A DNA stretch of 64,000 bases from assembly GCF_040371755.1 (NCBI RefSeq), contig NZ_BAABWE010000012.1:16031-80030 (forward strand), written 5' to 3'. The translations under genes and the position numbers were made by a program. Below the pieces are notes generated by a model. It was not told the origin of the DNA, searched no databases, and saw only the letters and a program-made list of their open reading frames with translations. Shown piece by piece: positions 26,849-36,323 of the stretch; position 1 is the stretch's first letter, and every line of letters starts with the position of its first letter. The stretch is from Bermanella sp040371755 (GTDB lineage Bacteria; Pseudomonadota; Gammaproteobacteria; Pseudomonadales; Oceanobacteraceae).

Positions 26849-27859
26849 TTATTTGGCTCCCTTTTTGGCGGCTTTTGCAGCTTTTTTAGCGGCGGCATCG
26901 GCAGCGGCTTTTTCTTCTGCTGCGACATTGGCTAACACTTCATCACGAAGGGCAGCAGGGGCCAGAGGAAACTCGAGTTTACGGCGAGACTGAAAATACG
27001 CCTCAGCCACAGAGCGCGCCAAGGTACGCACACGCAAGATATAACCCTGACGTTCGGTAACCGAAATAGCATGACGAGCATCTAACATGTTGAATGCATG
27101 GGAGGCTTTTAATACTTGCTCGTAAGCCGGCAAGGCAAGGCCCGCTTCAATTAAACGGGCGCAGTCTTTTTCGTGTTGGTTGAACGCTTGGAATAAAAAG
27201 TCCACATCGGCGTGTTCGAAGTTGTAAGCGGATTGCTCTACTTCGTTTTGATGGAACACATCACCGTAAGTGACTTTAGAGCCGTCTGGGCCGTAACACC
27301 AAACCAAATCAAAAATGCTGTCGACGTCTTGCAGATACATGGCGATACGCTCAAGGCCGTAAGTAATTTCGCCAGTAACGGGATAGCATTCAAGGCCACC
27401 CACTTGTTGAAAGTAAGTAAATTGAGTGACCTCCATGCCGTTTAACCAAACTTCCCAACCAAGACCCCAAGCACCTAGGGTTGGGCTTTCCCAGTTGTCT
27501 TCAACAAAGCGTACGTCATGGATGTCGGTGTCGATTCCGATCATTTTAAGGCTTTGAAGGTATTTGTCTTGAATGTCCAATGGTGAAGGTTTCATCACCA
27601 CTTGGAACTGGTAATAATGCTGTAAGCGGTTTGGGTTTTCACCATAGCGGCCGTCAGTTGGGCGACGACATGGCTGCACGTAGGCTGCGTTCCACGTCTC
27701 TGGGCCTACGGCACGTAAGAAAGTGGAGGTATGAAAGGTGCCTGCACCCACTTCTAAATCGATCGGTTGGTTAATCACACAGCCTTGCTGTGACCAAAAG
27801 TTTTGCAGGGTTGCAATGAGCCCCTGAAAGGTTTTTACGTCGTAATTATTGTCGGACAC
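26849..27859 (-). CDS. glyQ: Glycine--tRNA ligase alpha subunit
   Basis: Catalytic subunit forming glycyl-adenylate, 336 residues. Class II features include FQGLIATLQNFWSQQGC, EVGAGTFHTSTFLR and EVWLNGMEVTQFTYFQQVGG. It is about 30 residues longer than the usual 300-305; the extra C-terminal tail is almost only Ala, Lys and Glu (AAADAAAKKAAKAAKKGAK). This tail may contact tRNA or simply be a tolerated extension. Confidence 0.97.
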   Translation of the reverse strand: MSDNNYDVKTFQGLIATLQNFWSQQGCVINQPIDLEVGAGTFHTSTFLRAVGPETWNAAYVQPCRRPTDGRYGENPNRLQHYYQFQVVMKPSPLDIQDKYLQSLKMIGIDTDIHDVRFVEDNWESPTLGAWGLGWEVWLNGMEVTQFTYFQQVGGLECYPVTGEITYGLERIAMYLQDVDSIFDLVWCYGPDGSKVTYGDVFHQNEVEQSAYNFEHADVDFLFQAFNQHEKDCARLIEAGLALPAYEQVLKASHAFNMLDARHAISVTERQGYILRVRTLARSVAEAYFQSRRKLEFPLAPAALRDEVLANVAAEEKAAADAAAKKAAKAAKKGAK

Positions 27860-27975
27860 TGTGGCCTACCGAGTCTGGATACAGAAAAAGGACAAGATTA
27901 TACGGGCCTAGGCCCCTCGTTACTAGGGATGGGCCTTAGTTTAGCCGGGATATTATGGGTTTATTTGTACATGGA

Positions 27976-28629
27976 TTAAGGGAAAATGAGACTAATTTGC
28001 GCGCCACAATTTAGGTTATTTCTGATCTCAACTTTGCCCGTAAGGTTATTTCTTTTGTGGGCCTTGAGAGCTTGGTCTATTAAATATAAGCCAAGGCCAT
28101 TTTGAACCCCGCTGGGTGAAAACGTATTTTTGTCGTTGAGGAGGTCGTTGTCAAAGCCAGGGCCGTTATCCGTAATATCAAGTTGCCAGCGGCCTTTTTC
28201 GTGTTCGATGACGGTAAAAGCGATGGTATTAGCACCGGCTTGATAAGCGTTTAAACAAGCATTGTGGGCCGCAATGGTGAGTAATTGCTCGTCATAGAAC
28301 TGATTAAAGTCCTCGTCAAAATCTAACGAAATGACCATGCCGTGAAGTTCATGGAATTCATGGGCGATTGGACTTAGGGTATCCATAAGCCAGCCTTCAT
28401 CAATATTTGGCTGAAACGATTGATTTTGAAGTTTAAGTACCGAAAGCAACTCAACCAAACGAAGACTTAGGGCGTTGCTGTGATTTTGTAGGTTGTTTAG
28501 CAGAGTTTGTTGTTCTGGGTTGAGCTCCAGCGCCTCTTCTAGTTCAGATTGAGCACCAAATAAGGATTGCATCTGGTTTTTTAGATCATGCAATTGGGCG
28601 CTTAATAGAGTGTTAATATCAAATGCCAT
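27976..28629 (-). CDS. Small soluble sensor histidine kinase-like protein
   Basis: 217 residues with no membrane segment or sensory domain. LHDLKNQMQ places a candidate phospho-accepting His at residue 14. A GHKL ATPase domain follows: N box HNACLNAYQAGA, G1 DNGPGF, G2 GLGLYLIDQALKAH. It starts eight bases after the response-regulator gene and should form a phosphorelay with it. The input is unknown; it may be activated by another protein. Confidence 0.85.
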   Translation of the reverse strand: MAFDINTLLSAQLHDLKNQMQSLFGAQSELEEALELNPEQQTLLNNLQNHSNALSLRLVELLSVLKLQNQSFQPNIDEGWLMDTLSPIAHEFHELHGMVISLDFDEDFNQFYDEQLLTIAAHNACLNAYQAGANTIAFTVIEHEKGRWQLDITDNGPGFDNDLLNDKNTFSPSGVQNGLGLYLIDQALKAHKRNNLTGKVEIRNNLNCGAQISLIFP

Positions 28630-28636
28630 AATATCC

Positions 28637-30271
28637 CTACAACATACGCACTAAGCGTTCTTGGCTTTTTTTCAACAATTGCCAACGCTGGTGGCGTTCA
28701 TCGTTAGAAGGAATGTCCCCTACGCGGCGTAATAAATCATTCACTTCATCTACTAATTTGCGAGAGACTTCGCGCTGATCCATATAAGTAATTTTAACTT
28801 GAATGGCATTGAGCAGCACCGCCAAACCAGCTTCTTTATAAGACGTGGCTTGATCAAGTAACTCAATGGCTTGAGATAATTGACCTTGCTCAAAAAAGCT
28901 GATGGCTTTGTCGTTAATATCGGTAGTGTACTGACGCACCACATGTTCGTTGATTTCCCCTTTAGTGCGCTCAAGCTCTTTCATTTCAGAGCGAGTAAGG
29001 TCATCTTTGGCGGATACTGTGCCTAATAAATCCTGAGCTTTAGCGTGTTGCTTAGTGGCAATAAATACATTAACCATGGATAACAGCTGGTTATTACTGG
29101 GTTTATTTATAGTGTCTAAAAGGTTTTCTGCTTTTTCGGCAGCTACTTTTGCATCGGCTTCTTTGCCTAAGTTGGTATAGGTGGTGCTTTCTATTAGATT
29201 GGCTTCTAGCAGGTATTCAGGGGTATCGGAATAGATAGTTTTCACTTCATCTATGGCTTTTAAGGCATCGCCACTGCCTGAACGGGCTTCACGATTATTA
29301 TTGGTAGAGATTTTACGTTGTAATGATTTTGCAAAGTATAAGTAGTTTTTTGCTGAGCAATAACAGCTGTGACGAGCCAGTTTCACCGATTGCCTAAATG
29401 CCCCTTCTGCTACTTCCATATCTTTATTGGCAAAGGCAATTCGACCTAGTTCCATTTGTCTTAATACTTGTTTGGGGGAGACATTAGTGCCCTGTAAAAG
29501 TACATTTTGTGCTGATTTTAAGTCTTTGTTTTTTATATGAATTTTGCAAAGTAAGTCATAACATTGGACATACTTTGGGTGCATTTTTATGGTGTATTCC
29601 AGCAGTTTTTTTGATTCATCAATATTACCTAAGTGAAACAAACAGGTGGCTTTACCCAAGAGCGCCCAGTTAATTTCCCTGTCGGCAAGAATGCTGTCAT
29701 ACAAGGCTAAGGCCTCTTCATTGCGCTTCATAGACATAAGAGTGCGACCCATAATGCGCTCTACCCGTATTTTTAGGCGGGGTTTATGTTCTATGTAGTG
29801 TTTACATAGCTGAAGAACTTCTTTTTTCGCTTGTCGATCTATGGCTTGATTAATGGGCTTAAGTTGTTCTTTGGTGGTCAAAATGCGGGTTAATCGTTGG
29901 CGCATAATATCAATAGTAAATGGCTTAGTGACGTAGTCGTCGGGCTCGTACTCAATGGCACCCATTACCATATCCATGGCATTTTCACCGGTGAGCATGA
30001 TAAAGGTAGAGGTGGCTTTTAAACGGCGAATAAAGCGTGCTTCTTCAAGGATCTGTTGACCATCACGACCACGGCCAAGATTATAATCACTGATGACGAT
30101 ATCGTAATCGTTATTGAGAATATACTCAGTGGCTTCATCACCATCCATGGCGATATCCACGTTAGTGGCGCCTAAAATGATGAGCATTTTTTTCATGGCA
30201 CTGCGCGATTCGACCAAATCATCCACTGCGAGAATCCGCTTGCCTGCCAGCATGGCTTCGATATTTGCCAT
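28637..30271 (-). CDS. Response regulator with C-terminal TPR domain
   Basis: 544 residues. The receiver domain (10-130) has acidic pair Asp17/18, phospho-acceptor Asp62 in ISDYNLG, Thr94 and Lys116 (TKPF). About 400 residues of helical tetratricopeptide-like repeats follow (e.g. ALLGKATCLFHLGNIDESKKL); there is no DNA-binding or enzymatic output. Regulation by protein-protein contact is therefore inferred. Partner kinase is encoded immediately downstream. I do not know a characterised orthologue. Confidence 0.88.
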   Translation of the reverse strand: MANIEAMLAGKRILAVDDLVESRSAMKKMLIILGATNVDIAMDGDEATEYILNNDYDIVISDYNLGRGRDGQQILEEARFIRRLKATSTFIMLTGENAMDMVMGAIEYEPDDYVTKPFTIDIMRQRLTRILTTKEQLKPINQAIDRQAKKEVLQLCKHYIEHKPRLKIRVERIMGRTLMSMKRNEEALALYDSILADREINWALLGKATCLFHLGNIDESKKLLEYTIKMHPKYVQCYDLLCKIHIKNKDLKSAQNVLLQGTNVSPKQVLRQMELGRIAFANKDMEVAEGAFRQSVKLARHSCYCSAKNYLYFAKSLQRKISTNNNREARSGSGDALKAIDEVKTIYSDTPEYLLEANLIESTTYTNLGKEADAKVAAEKAENLLDTINKPSNNQLLSMVNVFIATKQHAKAQDLLGTVSAKDDLTRSEMKELERTKGEINEHVVRQYTTDINDKAISFFEQGQLSQAIELLDQATSYKEAGLAVLLNAIQVKITYMDQREVSRKLVDEVNDLLRRVGDIPSNDERHQRWQLLKKSQERLVRML

Positions 30272-30389
30272 AAATCATCCTTTATCCCTTATTACAGAAT
30301 AGACAAAGATGAAACTTTCGCTTGGGCTAGAGAAAATTATCTAAATAGTGCAAAGTCCCGTTTTTTCTTAACAGCAGTAAATATTGTTT

Positions 30390-31280
30390 ATGGATATCAA
30401 ATCGGCAATCGCTCTTGGTTTAATTCACTCACTTGGTGCGCTTAATTTGAAAGGGGCTAGGGCCATGGGTAGCGCCATAGGTTCTTTATTGTGCTTGACT
30501 CATTCCCGTATGTATAAGGTAACGCAAAGGAATATTGAGCTATGTTACCCAGATTTACCTAAGGCTGGGCAGCAATCACTGGTTAAGCAAAGTGTCAAAG
30601 AAACCACTAAGGCCATTACTGAGATTGGTATTGCGTGGGGAGGAAGCAAAGAAAAGTTCGCCCGCAATGCCGCCATGATTGAACATGTGCGTAACCAAGA
30701 CTTATTTGATGAAGCCTTAGCCAAAGGGGATGGCATCATGATTCTAACCCCTCATCTTGGTAACTGGGAATTTATCTCTTCGTGGTTGCCGCAGCGCTGC
30801 GATTTAATGGCGCTTTATAAAACCGCGAAAATGCCCGGATTCGAAAAAGCCATGCTCAAGGCAAGGGAAGACAGTGGTGCTACCTTAGTTGCAGGTACTG
30901 CCCGAGGCGTAAAAGGTTTGTTTGATCACTATAAAAATAAAAAAGTCATTATGATTTTGCCTGACCAAGAGCCTGCGCCTAAATCAGGGGTGTGGGCCGA
31001 CTTCTTTGGTGTTAGCACGTTAACACCAAAAGTAGTGCACTCTATGATTAAAAAGAATCCACAAGGTACCGTATTATTTGCTTATGTGATTCGTACCAAA
31101 AACGGCTTTGAATTGATCTTTAGAGGGTTGTCTGATGATATTTACAATGAAGATGTAAACATTAGTGCTCAAGCCATGAATAAAGGTATCGAAGAATGCA
31201 TTGCAGATGCGCCAGCCCAATATCAGTGGGATTACAAACGCTTTAAACAGCACCCTGCAAAGTATTACAAAGGGCTGTGA
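30390..31280 (+). CDS. LpxL/LpxM-family lipid A acyltransferase
   Basis: 296 residues from ATG at 30390 (a TTG two codons earlier is also open). It belongs to the late lipid A acyltransferases, which add a secondary acyl chain on the inner membrane. The catalytic H-x4-E motif is HLGNWE (122-127) in LTPHLGNWEF; LPDQEP and a hydrophobic N terminus also fit. It is convergent with trkH. Its place between glyQ and trkA matches the Pseudomonas lauroyltransferase gene. The chain specificity cannot be read from sequence. Confidence 0.88.
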   Translation: MDIKSAIALGLIHSLGALNLKGARAMGSAIGSLLCLTHSRMYKVTQRNIELCYPDLPKAGQQSLVKQSVKETTKAITEIGIAWGGSKEKFARNAAMIEHVRNQDLFDEALAKGDGIMILTPHLGNWEFISSWLPQRCDLMALYKTAKMPGFEKAMLKAREDSGATLVAGTARGVKGLFDHYKNKKVIMILPDQEPAPKSGVWADFFGVSTLTPKVVHSMIKKNPQGTVLFAYVIRTKNGFELIFRGLSDDIYNEDVNISAQAMNKGIEECIADAPAQYQWDYKRFKQHPAKYYKGL

Positions 31281-31300
31281 AGGAAAAACTACTGACCAAA

Positions 31301-31324
31301 ACGCAGTGAAAAATTTCACTGCGT
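31301..31324. terminator. Terminator-like hairpin between convergent acyltransferase and trkH
   Basis: Perfect 11-bp stem ACGCAGTGAAA (31301-31311) with TTTCACTGCGT (31314-31324) and a two-base loop. U tracts are weak on both strands (TTTTGG on minus, TCTCCC on plus). Confidence 0.65.
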
Positions 31325-31336
31325 CTCCCGTCTGGC

Positions 31337-32785
31337 TTACTGTCGCCAAAACGTAGGGGTAAACAACACCAATAAGGTGAAAATCTCTAAGCGGCCTAAC
31401 AACATGGCAAAACTTAACACCCATTTGGCAAAGTCACTGATATTTTCATAGTTAGCGGCAACTTCACCTAAACCCGGACCGAGGTTATTAATACATGCTC
31501 CAACTGCTGAAAACGCCGATACAAAGTCCATGCCTGTGGCCAGTAGCAATAACGTCATGATGATATATAGCATTAAGTAAACGCTGAAAAATCCCCATAC
31601 CGCTTCTACTACACGGTCATCAATGGGACGGCCACCGATGCGAATAGGAATAATAGCGTTAGGGTGAATCAGGCGTTTCATTTCTCGCGAGCCTTGTTTA
31701 TATATCAGCAATACGCGAATAACCTTTAAGCCGCCGCCAGTACTTCCCGCACAGCCACCCATAAAGGCTAAAAAGAATAAAAAGAAAGGTAAAAAAGCAG
31801 GCCATAATGAAAAGTCTGCGGTGGCAAAGCCTGTGGTAGTGGCAATACTCACAAGTTCAAACAAACCAAAGCGTAGGGCTTCGTTAGGGTTGTAACTCTC
31901 ACTGGCCACCAAGGTGGTAAACGTCACAAGGGCGGCAAGCGCCAATACCGTAAGCAGTACTTTTACCTCAGAGTCTTGGAAGTAATGGCTAATGGATTTA
32001 AATCGCCAAGCATAAAAATGCAGAGCAAAATTAAACGCACTGATGATCATAAAGAAGATGGCCACCCCTTCTATAAGTGGGCTATCAAAAAATCCGATAC
32101 TGTCATCATGGGTACTAAAGCCGCCAATGGCGACGGTACTAAAGGCATGGCAAATGGCATCAAATGCATTCATTCCAGATATGTAAAACCCTAGGCCGCA
32201 AGCAATGGTTAGGGCCAAATAGATGTACCAAAGGGTTTTGGCGGTTTCAGTAATGCGCGGGGTTAGCTTGCTGTCTTTCATGGGTCCAGGGGTTTCGGTG
32301 CGATAGAGCTGCATGCCCCCGATACCCAGCATAGGCAGAATAGCCACCGCTAATACAATGATCCCCATACCGCCAAGCCATTGTAAGGATTGACGATAAA
32401 ATAAAATGGACTGCGGCAGGTGGTCAATGCCTGTCATGACGGTGGCACCTGTGGTGGTCCAACCGGAGAGCGACTCAAAAAAAGCATCGGTAAAACTCAA
32501 CCCCGGACTTTCTGCCAGCATTAAAGGCAGTGCCCCAGAAACCCCTAGCACCAGCCAGAATAAAACCGTTACCACGAAACCATCACGGGTTTTTAAATCT
32601 TTATGCTGGTTTCGAACTGGCAGCCAACATGCGGCACCAACACCAAAGTTAATACCTAATGCACTGGCAAACGCAATTAAGGCACCATCTTGATAGATGA
32701 CACTGACCACCATAGGAGGCAGCAAGGCAATGCTGAACACCATGAGCAAAATGCCCAAAATACGAAAAATGATGGCTAAATGCAT
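31337..32785 (-). CDS. trkH: Trk potassium uptake system membrane subunit
   Basis: 482 residues of hydrophobic helices with the repeated membrane-pore-membrane pattern of the TrkH/KtrB superfamily; filter-like glycine turns appear as GWTTTGATVMTGI and GGCAGSTGGGLK. It conducts K+ under control of TrkA, encoded just upstream in the same direction (58-base gap), so the pair forms a complete constitutive K+ uptake system. Confidence 0.95.
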   Translation of the reverse strand: MHLAIIFRILGILLMVFSIALLPPMVVSVIYQDGALIAFASALGINFGVGAACWLPVRNQHKDLKTRDGFVVTVLFWLVLGVSGALPLMLAESPGLSFTDAFFESLSGWTTTGATVMTGIDHLPQSILFYRQSLQWLGGMGIIVLAVAILPMLGIGGMQLYRTETPGPMKDSKLTPRITETAKTLWYIYLALTIACGLGFYISGMNAFDAICHAFSTVAIGGFSTHDDSIGFFDSPLIEGVAIFFMIISAFNFALHFYAWRFKSISHYFQDSEVKVLLTVLALAALVTFTTLVASESYNPNEALRFGLFELVSIATTTGFATADFSLWPAFLPFFLFFLAFMGGCAGSTGGGLKVIRVLLIYKQGSREMKRLIHPNAIIPIRIGGRPIDDRVVEAVWGFFSVYLMLYIIMTLLLLATGMDFVSAFSAVGACINNLGPGLGEVAANYENISDFAKWVLSFAMLLGRLEIFTLLVLFTPTFWRQ

Positions 32786-32842
32786 ATTGTCATAAACTCT
32801 TTGTGTTGACCTGATGGCAAAGGCCGACTTTATTATTTTGCT

Positions 32843-34222
32843 TTAAAAGAAACCCAGTTCCACTTGGAATAAACGCTCAATTTCAGGAATACGTTTTTTA
32901 TCCAGCACAAAAAGAATTACATGGTCTTCACTTTCAATCACCACATCCCCGTGGGCAATTAATACCAATTCATTTCGCACTATGGCACCAATGGTTGAAC
33001 CTTCAGGTAAATCAATTTGGTCCAAACGACGCCCTACAACTTTAGATGTACTTTTATCACCATGGGCAATGGCTTCAATGGCTTCGGCAGCACCGCGACG
33101 TAAGCTGTGTACATTAGCTACATCGCCACGACGAACATGGGTAAGCAAACTGCCAATGGTGGTTTGACTTGGGCTAATGGCAATATCGATGTTTTGTCCT
33201 TGAACTAAATCTACATATTGAGCTTTGTTGATAAGGGTCATCACCTTACGCGCACCTAATTGCTTAGCCAGCATAGAGGACATGACGTTAACTTCATCGT
33301 CATTGGTCAGGGCGCAAAATACATCGCAGTTTTCGATATTGGACTCTAGCAGTAACTCTTTATCGGTGGCACTGCCGTTCATGATGATGGTTTTGCTTTT
33401 GACTTTTTCGCTTAGGCGTTCGCAGCGGCTGCGGTTGTGATCGATCAATTTTACGTTGTAATGGGGTTCTAATGCTTGGGCTAAACGCGCGCCGATATTA
33501 CCACCACCGGCAATAATAATGCGTTTATAGGCTTGCTCACTGCGACGCATTTCCGCCATGACTATACGAATATCTTTAGTGGCGGCAATGAAGAATACTT
33601 CGTCGTCCACTTCAATCACGGTATTAGCCACTGGTAAGATGGCTTGGCCTTTACGATAAATGGCCGCGACTCGTGTATCAATGCCGCTTTTTAAATGTTC
33701 ACGCAAGTAACGCAACTCTTGCCCAACCAATGGGCCGCCATAATAGGCCTTAGTGCCCACTAACTTCACTCGGTTATCTGCAAAGTCCAGTACTTGAAGG
33801 GCTCCGGGGAATTCCAGCAAGCGTTTAATGTAGTTGGTAACCACTTGCTCTGGGCTGATAAATACATCAATGGGCACCCCGTGGTTGCCAAAGAGCTCTT
33901 CAGTTTGGCTGTATTCTTGTGCACGAATTCGGCTGATTTTAGTGGGAGTTTTAAATAATGAATGCGCCACCTGACAGGCCACCATATTCACTTCATCACT
34001 GTTGGTGACAGCCACAAGCATGTCGGCATCATCGCCACCAGCTTGTTCAAGAATATGGGGGTAAGAAGCCTTGCCACGCACAGTACGAATATCCAAGCGA
34101 TTTTGCAGTTCTTTCAAACGCTCAGCATCGGTATCCACAACCGTGATGTCGTTGCCTTCGGTGACGAGGTGCTCGGCGAGGGTGCCGCCTACTTGACCTG
34201 CACCTAGTATTATTATCTTCAT
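32843..34222 (-). CDS. trkA: Trk system potassium uptake regulator TrkA
   Basis: 459 residues (E. coli 458) with two RCK modules. The NAD-binding motifs are GAGQVGGTLAEHL (7-19) and GGGNIGARLAQAL (239-251), each followed by an RCK-C segment. It is a peripheral gating ring for TrkH. A palindromic repeat (copy B) lies between this start and the hypothetical gene upstream. Confidence 0.97.
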   Translation of the reverse strand: MKIIILGAGQVGGTLAEHLVTEGNDITVVDTDAERLKELQNRLDIRTVRGKASYPHILEQAGGDDADMLVAVTNSDEVNMVACQVAHSLFKTPTKISRIRAQEYSQTEELFGNHGVPIDVFISPEQVVTNYIKRLLEFPGALQVLDFADNRVKLVGTKAYYGGPLVGQELRYLREHLKSGIDTRVAAIYRKGQAILPVANTVIEVDDEVFFIAATKDIRIVMAEMRRSEQAYKRIIIAGGGNIGARLAQALEPHYNVKLIDHNRSRCERLSEKVKSKTIIMNGSATDKELLLESNIENCDVFCALTNDDEVNVMSSMLAKQLGARKVMTLINKAQYVDLVQGQNIDIAISPSQTTIGSLLTHVRRGDVANVHSLRRGAAEAIEAIAHGDKSTSKVVGRRLDQIDLPEGSTIGAIVRNELVLIAHGDVVIESEDHVILFVLDKKRIPEIERLFQVELGFF

Positions 34223-34245
34223 TTAGTTTTGGAACCTATTAGTGT

Positions 34246-34366
34246 GGAACCTATCTGCGTTGCCAATACTGCGTTGAAAAGAGACATTGAGTTCGTTACA
34301 TAGGCCAGCTATGCGCCTCACTAAATGTCTCTTTTCGCCTTGTCTTGCCTGCCTCGAAAACGGTTC
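34246..34366. repeat. Nested palindromic intergenic element, copy B
   Basis: Same architecture as the copy after dnaN: left flank CCTATCTGCGTTG, inner arms GAAAAGAGACATT (34276-34288) and AATGTCTCTTTTC (34324-34336), perfect over 13 bp but unrelated to copy A's arms. The loop is GTTCGTTACATAG...CTATGCGCCTC and the right flank TTGCCTGCCTCGA. It lies 39 bases past the stop of the minus-strand gene at 34405, inverted relative to that gene. Confidence 0.85.
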
Positions 34367-34404
34367 AGGGCAGTCATAAAGTATATTTGAAAACGAATAA
34401 TTTC

Positions 34405-35013
34405 TTAGCTTAAAGGTTTTGCTTTCGCTAAGCGTCTCATGCACATTGTTTTAAAGCTATTTGAGTTTTCATCCAATGGCTGAATTGATTCCGCAGTTCT
34501 AAATAAAACCAATGCGCCATCGTAATCACCCGATAAAAATTTAGTTTTTGCATCTTTTAAAAAGCTTTCATTATCAAGATTTTGATTGCTTTTTAATGTT
34601 AAAGGTTGCGATAACTCAGATTTATTTAACTTCTTTGCTGCAAAAATAAGCAGAGTAGTTATTGCCAATACTGCTTCAACCCCTAAAGCAAATAAATCAA
34701 TGGTGTTACCTAAATCTGTTGAAATAAAAAATTTAATAAAAAATGAAATTGGGAATACTAAAGCTCTCAAAATAACGATAGTTCTCGCTAGATTCGTCCA
34801 GCCAATCCAAGATGTATTATTAGCACATTTCCATATCGAAACCTGATAGAAAATAAAAAACGCCAAAATACACACGAAACATAAAATTAGAAAAAAAATA
34901 CTTTGAGATAGTATTCCTAGGGCCACTAACCCCACTGCAACTAGGATATAAGCAAGTCCAACCAACCAAAATGCAGTAGCAAGACTCTCTTCGCCTCTTA
35001 GTAATGTCGCCAT
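34405..35013 (-). CDS. Hypothetical membrane protein with short TPR-like C terminus
   Basis: 202 residues. Three to four membrane segments lie in the first 125 residues (e.g. LVGLAYILVAVGLVALGIL and FFLILCFVCILAFFIFYQ). A soluble tail follows containing FLSGDYDGALVLFRTAESIQP, which resembles one tetratricopeptide repeat. No family is recognised. It lies between rsmB and trkA, three bases after the rsmB stop, so it is probably co-transcribed with rsmB. It has no counterpart in the typical Pseudomonas order. Confidence 0.75.
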   Translation of the reverse strand: MATLLRGEESLATAFWLVGLAYILVAVGLVALGILSQSIFFLILCFVCILAFFIFYQVSIWKCANNTSWIGWTNLARTIVILRALVFPISFFIKFFISTDLGNTIDLFALGVEAVLAITTLLIFAAKKLNKSELSQPLTLKSNQNLDNESFLKDAKTKFLSGDYDGALVLFRTAESIQPLDENSNSFKTMCMRRLAKAKPLS

Positions 35014-35015
35014 AA

Positions 35016-36317
35016 TTATTGTTTTCTCAACAGTGCATAAAAAAAGCCATCGTGGCTGTTTTGCTGAGGAAACAGCTGCCAGCCAAAACCCGTATTTATG
35101 CCGGTGTTAAGGTTCATAGGCGCTAAGTTGGCATCGGTATATTCTAGTAAAAAAGCTTCAATATTATTGCTGTTTTCTATGGGTAATATAGAGCAGGTGG
35201 CATAGAGCAATGTGCCGCCGGGTTTTAATAAAGCCCATGCTTTTCTGAGTATTTCACCCTGTAATTGGGCAAGGTTATCAATATCTTCTTTTTTGCGCAG
35301 CAACTTAATGTCTGGGTGGCGTCTTATTACACCTGTGGCGCTGCAAGGCACGTCTAATAAAATTCGATCATAGAGGATACCATTCCACCATGTGTCTGGG
35401 TGTTGCGCTTCCCCTTGTAACACGTTGGCATTGAGCTTTAGACGCTCTAAGTTTTCTGTCACTCGGGTTAAGCGCTTGGCGTCTGCGTCTAAGGCGGTGA
35501 CGTTGGCTTGGTTATTTGAGTGCTCGAGTAAATGGCAGGTTTTACCACCGGGGGCACTACAGGCATCAAGGATATTATCACCGGCTTGCGGGTCTAAAAG
35601 GGCTGCCGCTAACTGTGCGGCTTCGTCTTGTACGCTGCAACTGCCTTGTTGAAAATCGGGTAAAAGATTTACGTCGCAAGGTTTATCCAAATAGATGGAT
35701 GTAAGCGCTGACTTACCTTTTATAGCATCTATATCACTGCAAGAAAGGGTTTGTAAGTACTTGCTAGTATCTTGAAGTTGCTGATTGTTACGCAGGCACA
35801 TAGGGGCCTGAAGGTTGCCTTGCGCACATATACTTTGCCATGATTGTGGCCAGCTTTTTTTAAGCAATTTAATGAACCATTTTGGGTGTTCATAGTGGGG
35901 TACTTCACTGTTTTCAAGGTTGGCCAGTAGCTCGCCTTTTTCTCGCTGAAAGCGTCTTAATATGGCGTTAAGTACCCCTTTGAATTTACCCAATTTGAGC
36001 TGTTCGCAGGCTTGTACGGTTTCATTAATGGCCGCGTGTTCTGAAATGTCACTGTGAGCTAATTGGTAAAGGCCTACCCATAATAATGCCTGAACTGGGC
36101 GCGCGGATTCTGGCAAGGGTTTGTCCAATAATATTTTGCTCAATGCATTGATAGAGAAAAAGTGTCGGCAGCAGCCAAAACAAATGTGCTGCAGCAACCC
36201 TTTGTCTTGCTCGGCCACCTGTTTGGAGAAATACGCCAACGCAGAAGTTAAGCTTTTTTGTTCATCCACTACATCTAATAAAGCTAGGGCAGCTAGGGCA
36301 CGGCTATTTAATTGCAT
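35016..36317 (-). CDS. rsmB: 16S rRNA (cytosine967-C5)-methyltransferase
   Basis: 433 residues. An N-terminal NusB-like RNA-binding domain (1-130) precedes a SAM methyltransferase domain with DACSAPGGKTCHLLE. The two catalytic cysteines sit in DVPCSATGVI and YATCSILP. It methylates C967 of 16S rRNA. It follows fmt by six bases in the def-fmt-rsmB operon. Confidence 0.96.
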   Translation of the reverse strand: MQLNSRALAALALLDVVDEQKSLTSALAYFSKQVAEQDKGLLQHICFGCCRHFFSINALSKILLDKPLPESARPVQALLWVGLYQLAHSDISEHAAINETVQACEQLKLGKFKGVLNAILRRFQREKGELLANLENSEVPHYEHPKWFIKLLKKSWPQSWQSICAQGNLQAPMCLRNNQQLQDTSKYLQTLSCSDIDAIKGKSALTSIYLDKPCDVNLLPDFQQGSCSVQDEAAQLAAALLDPQAGDNILDACSAPGGKTCHLLEHSNNQANVTALDADAKRLTRVTENLERLKLNANVLQGEAQHPDTWWNGILYDRILLDVPCSATGVIRRHPDIKLLRKKEDIDNLAQLQGEILRKAWALLKPGGTLLYATCSILPIENSNNIEAFLLEYTDANLAPMNLNTGINTGFGWQLFPQQNSHDGFFYALLRKQ

Positions 36318-36323
36318 AGGGTT

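Noticed and set aside
34223..34444. Minus-strand open frame between trkA and the hypothetical membrane gene
   Set aside because: It consists mostly of palindromic element B and overlaps the end of the real gene in another frame.
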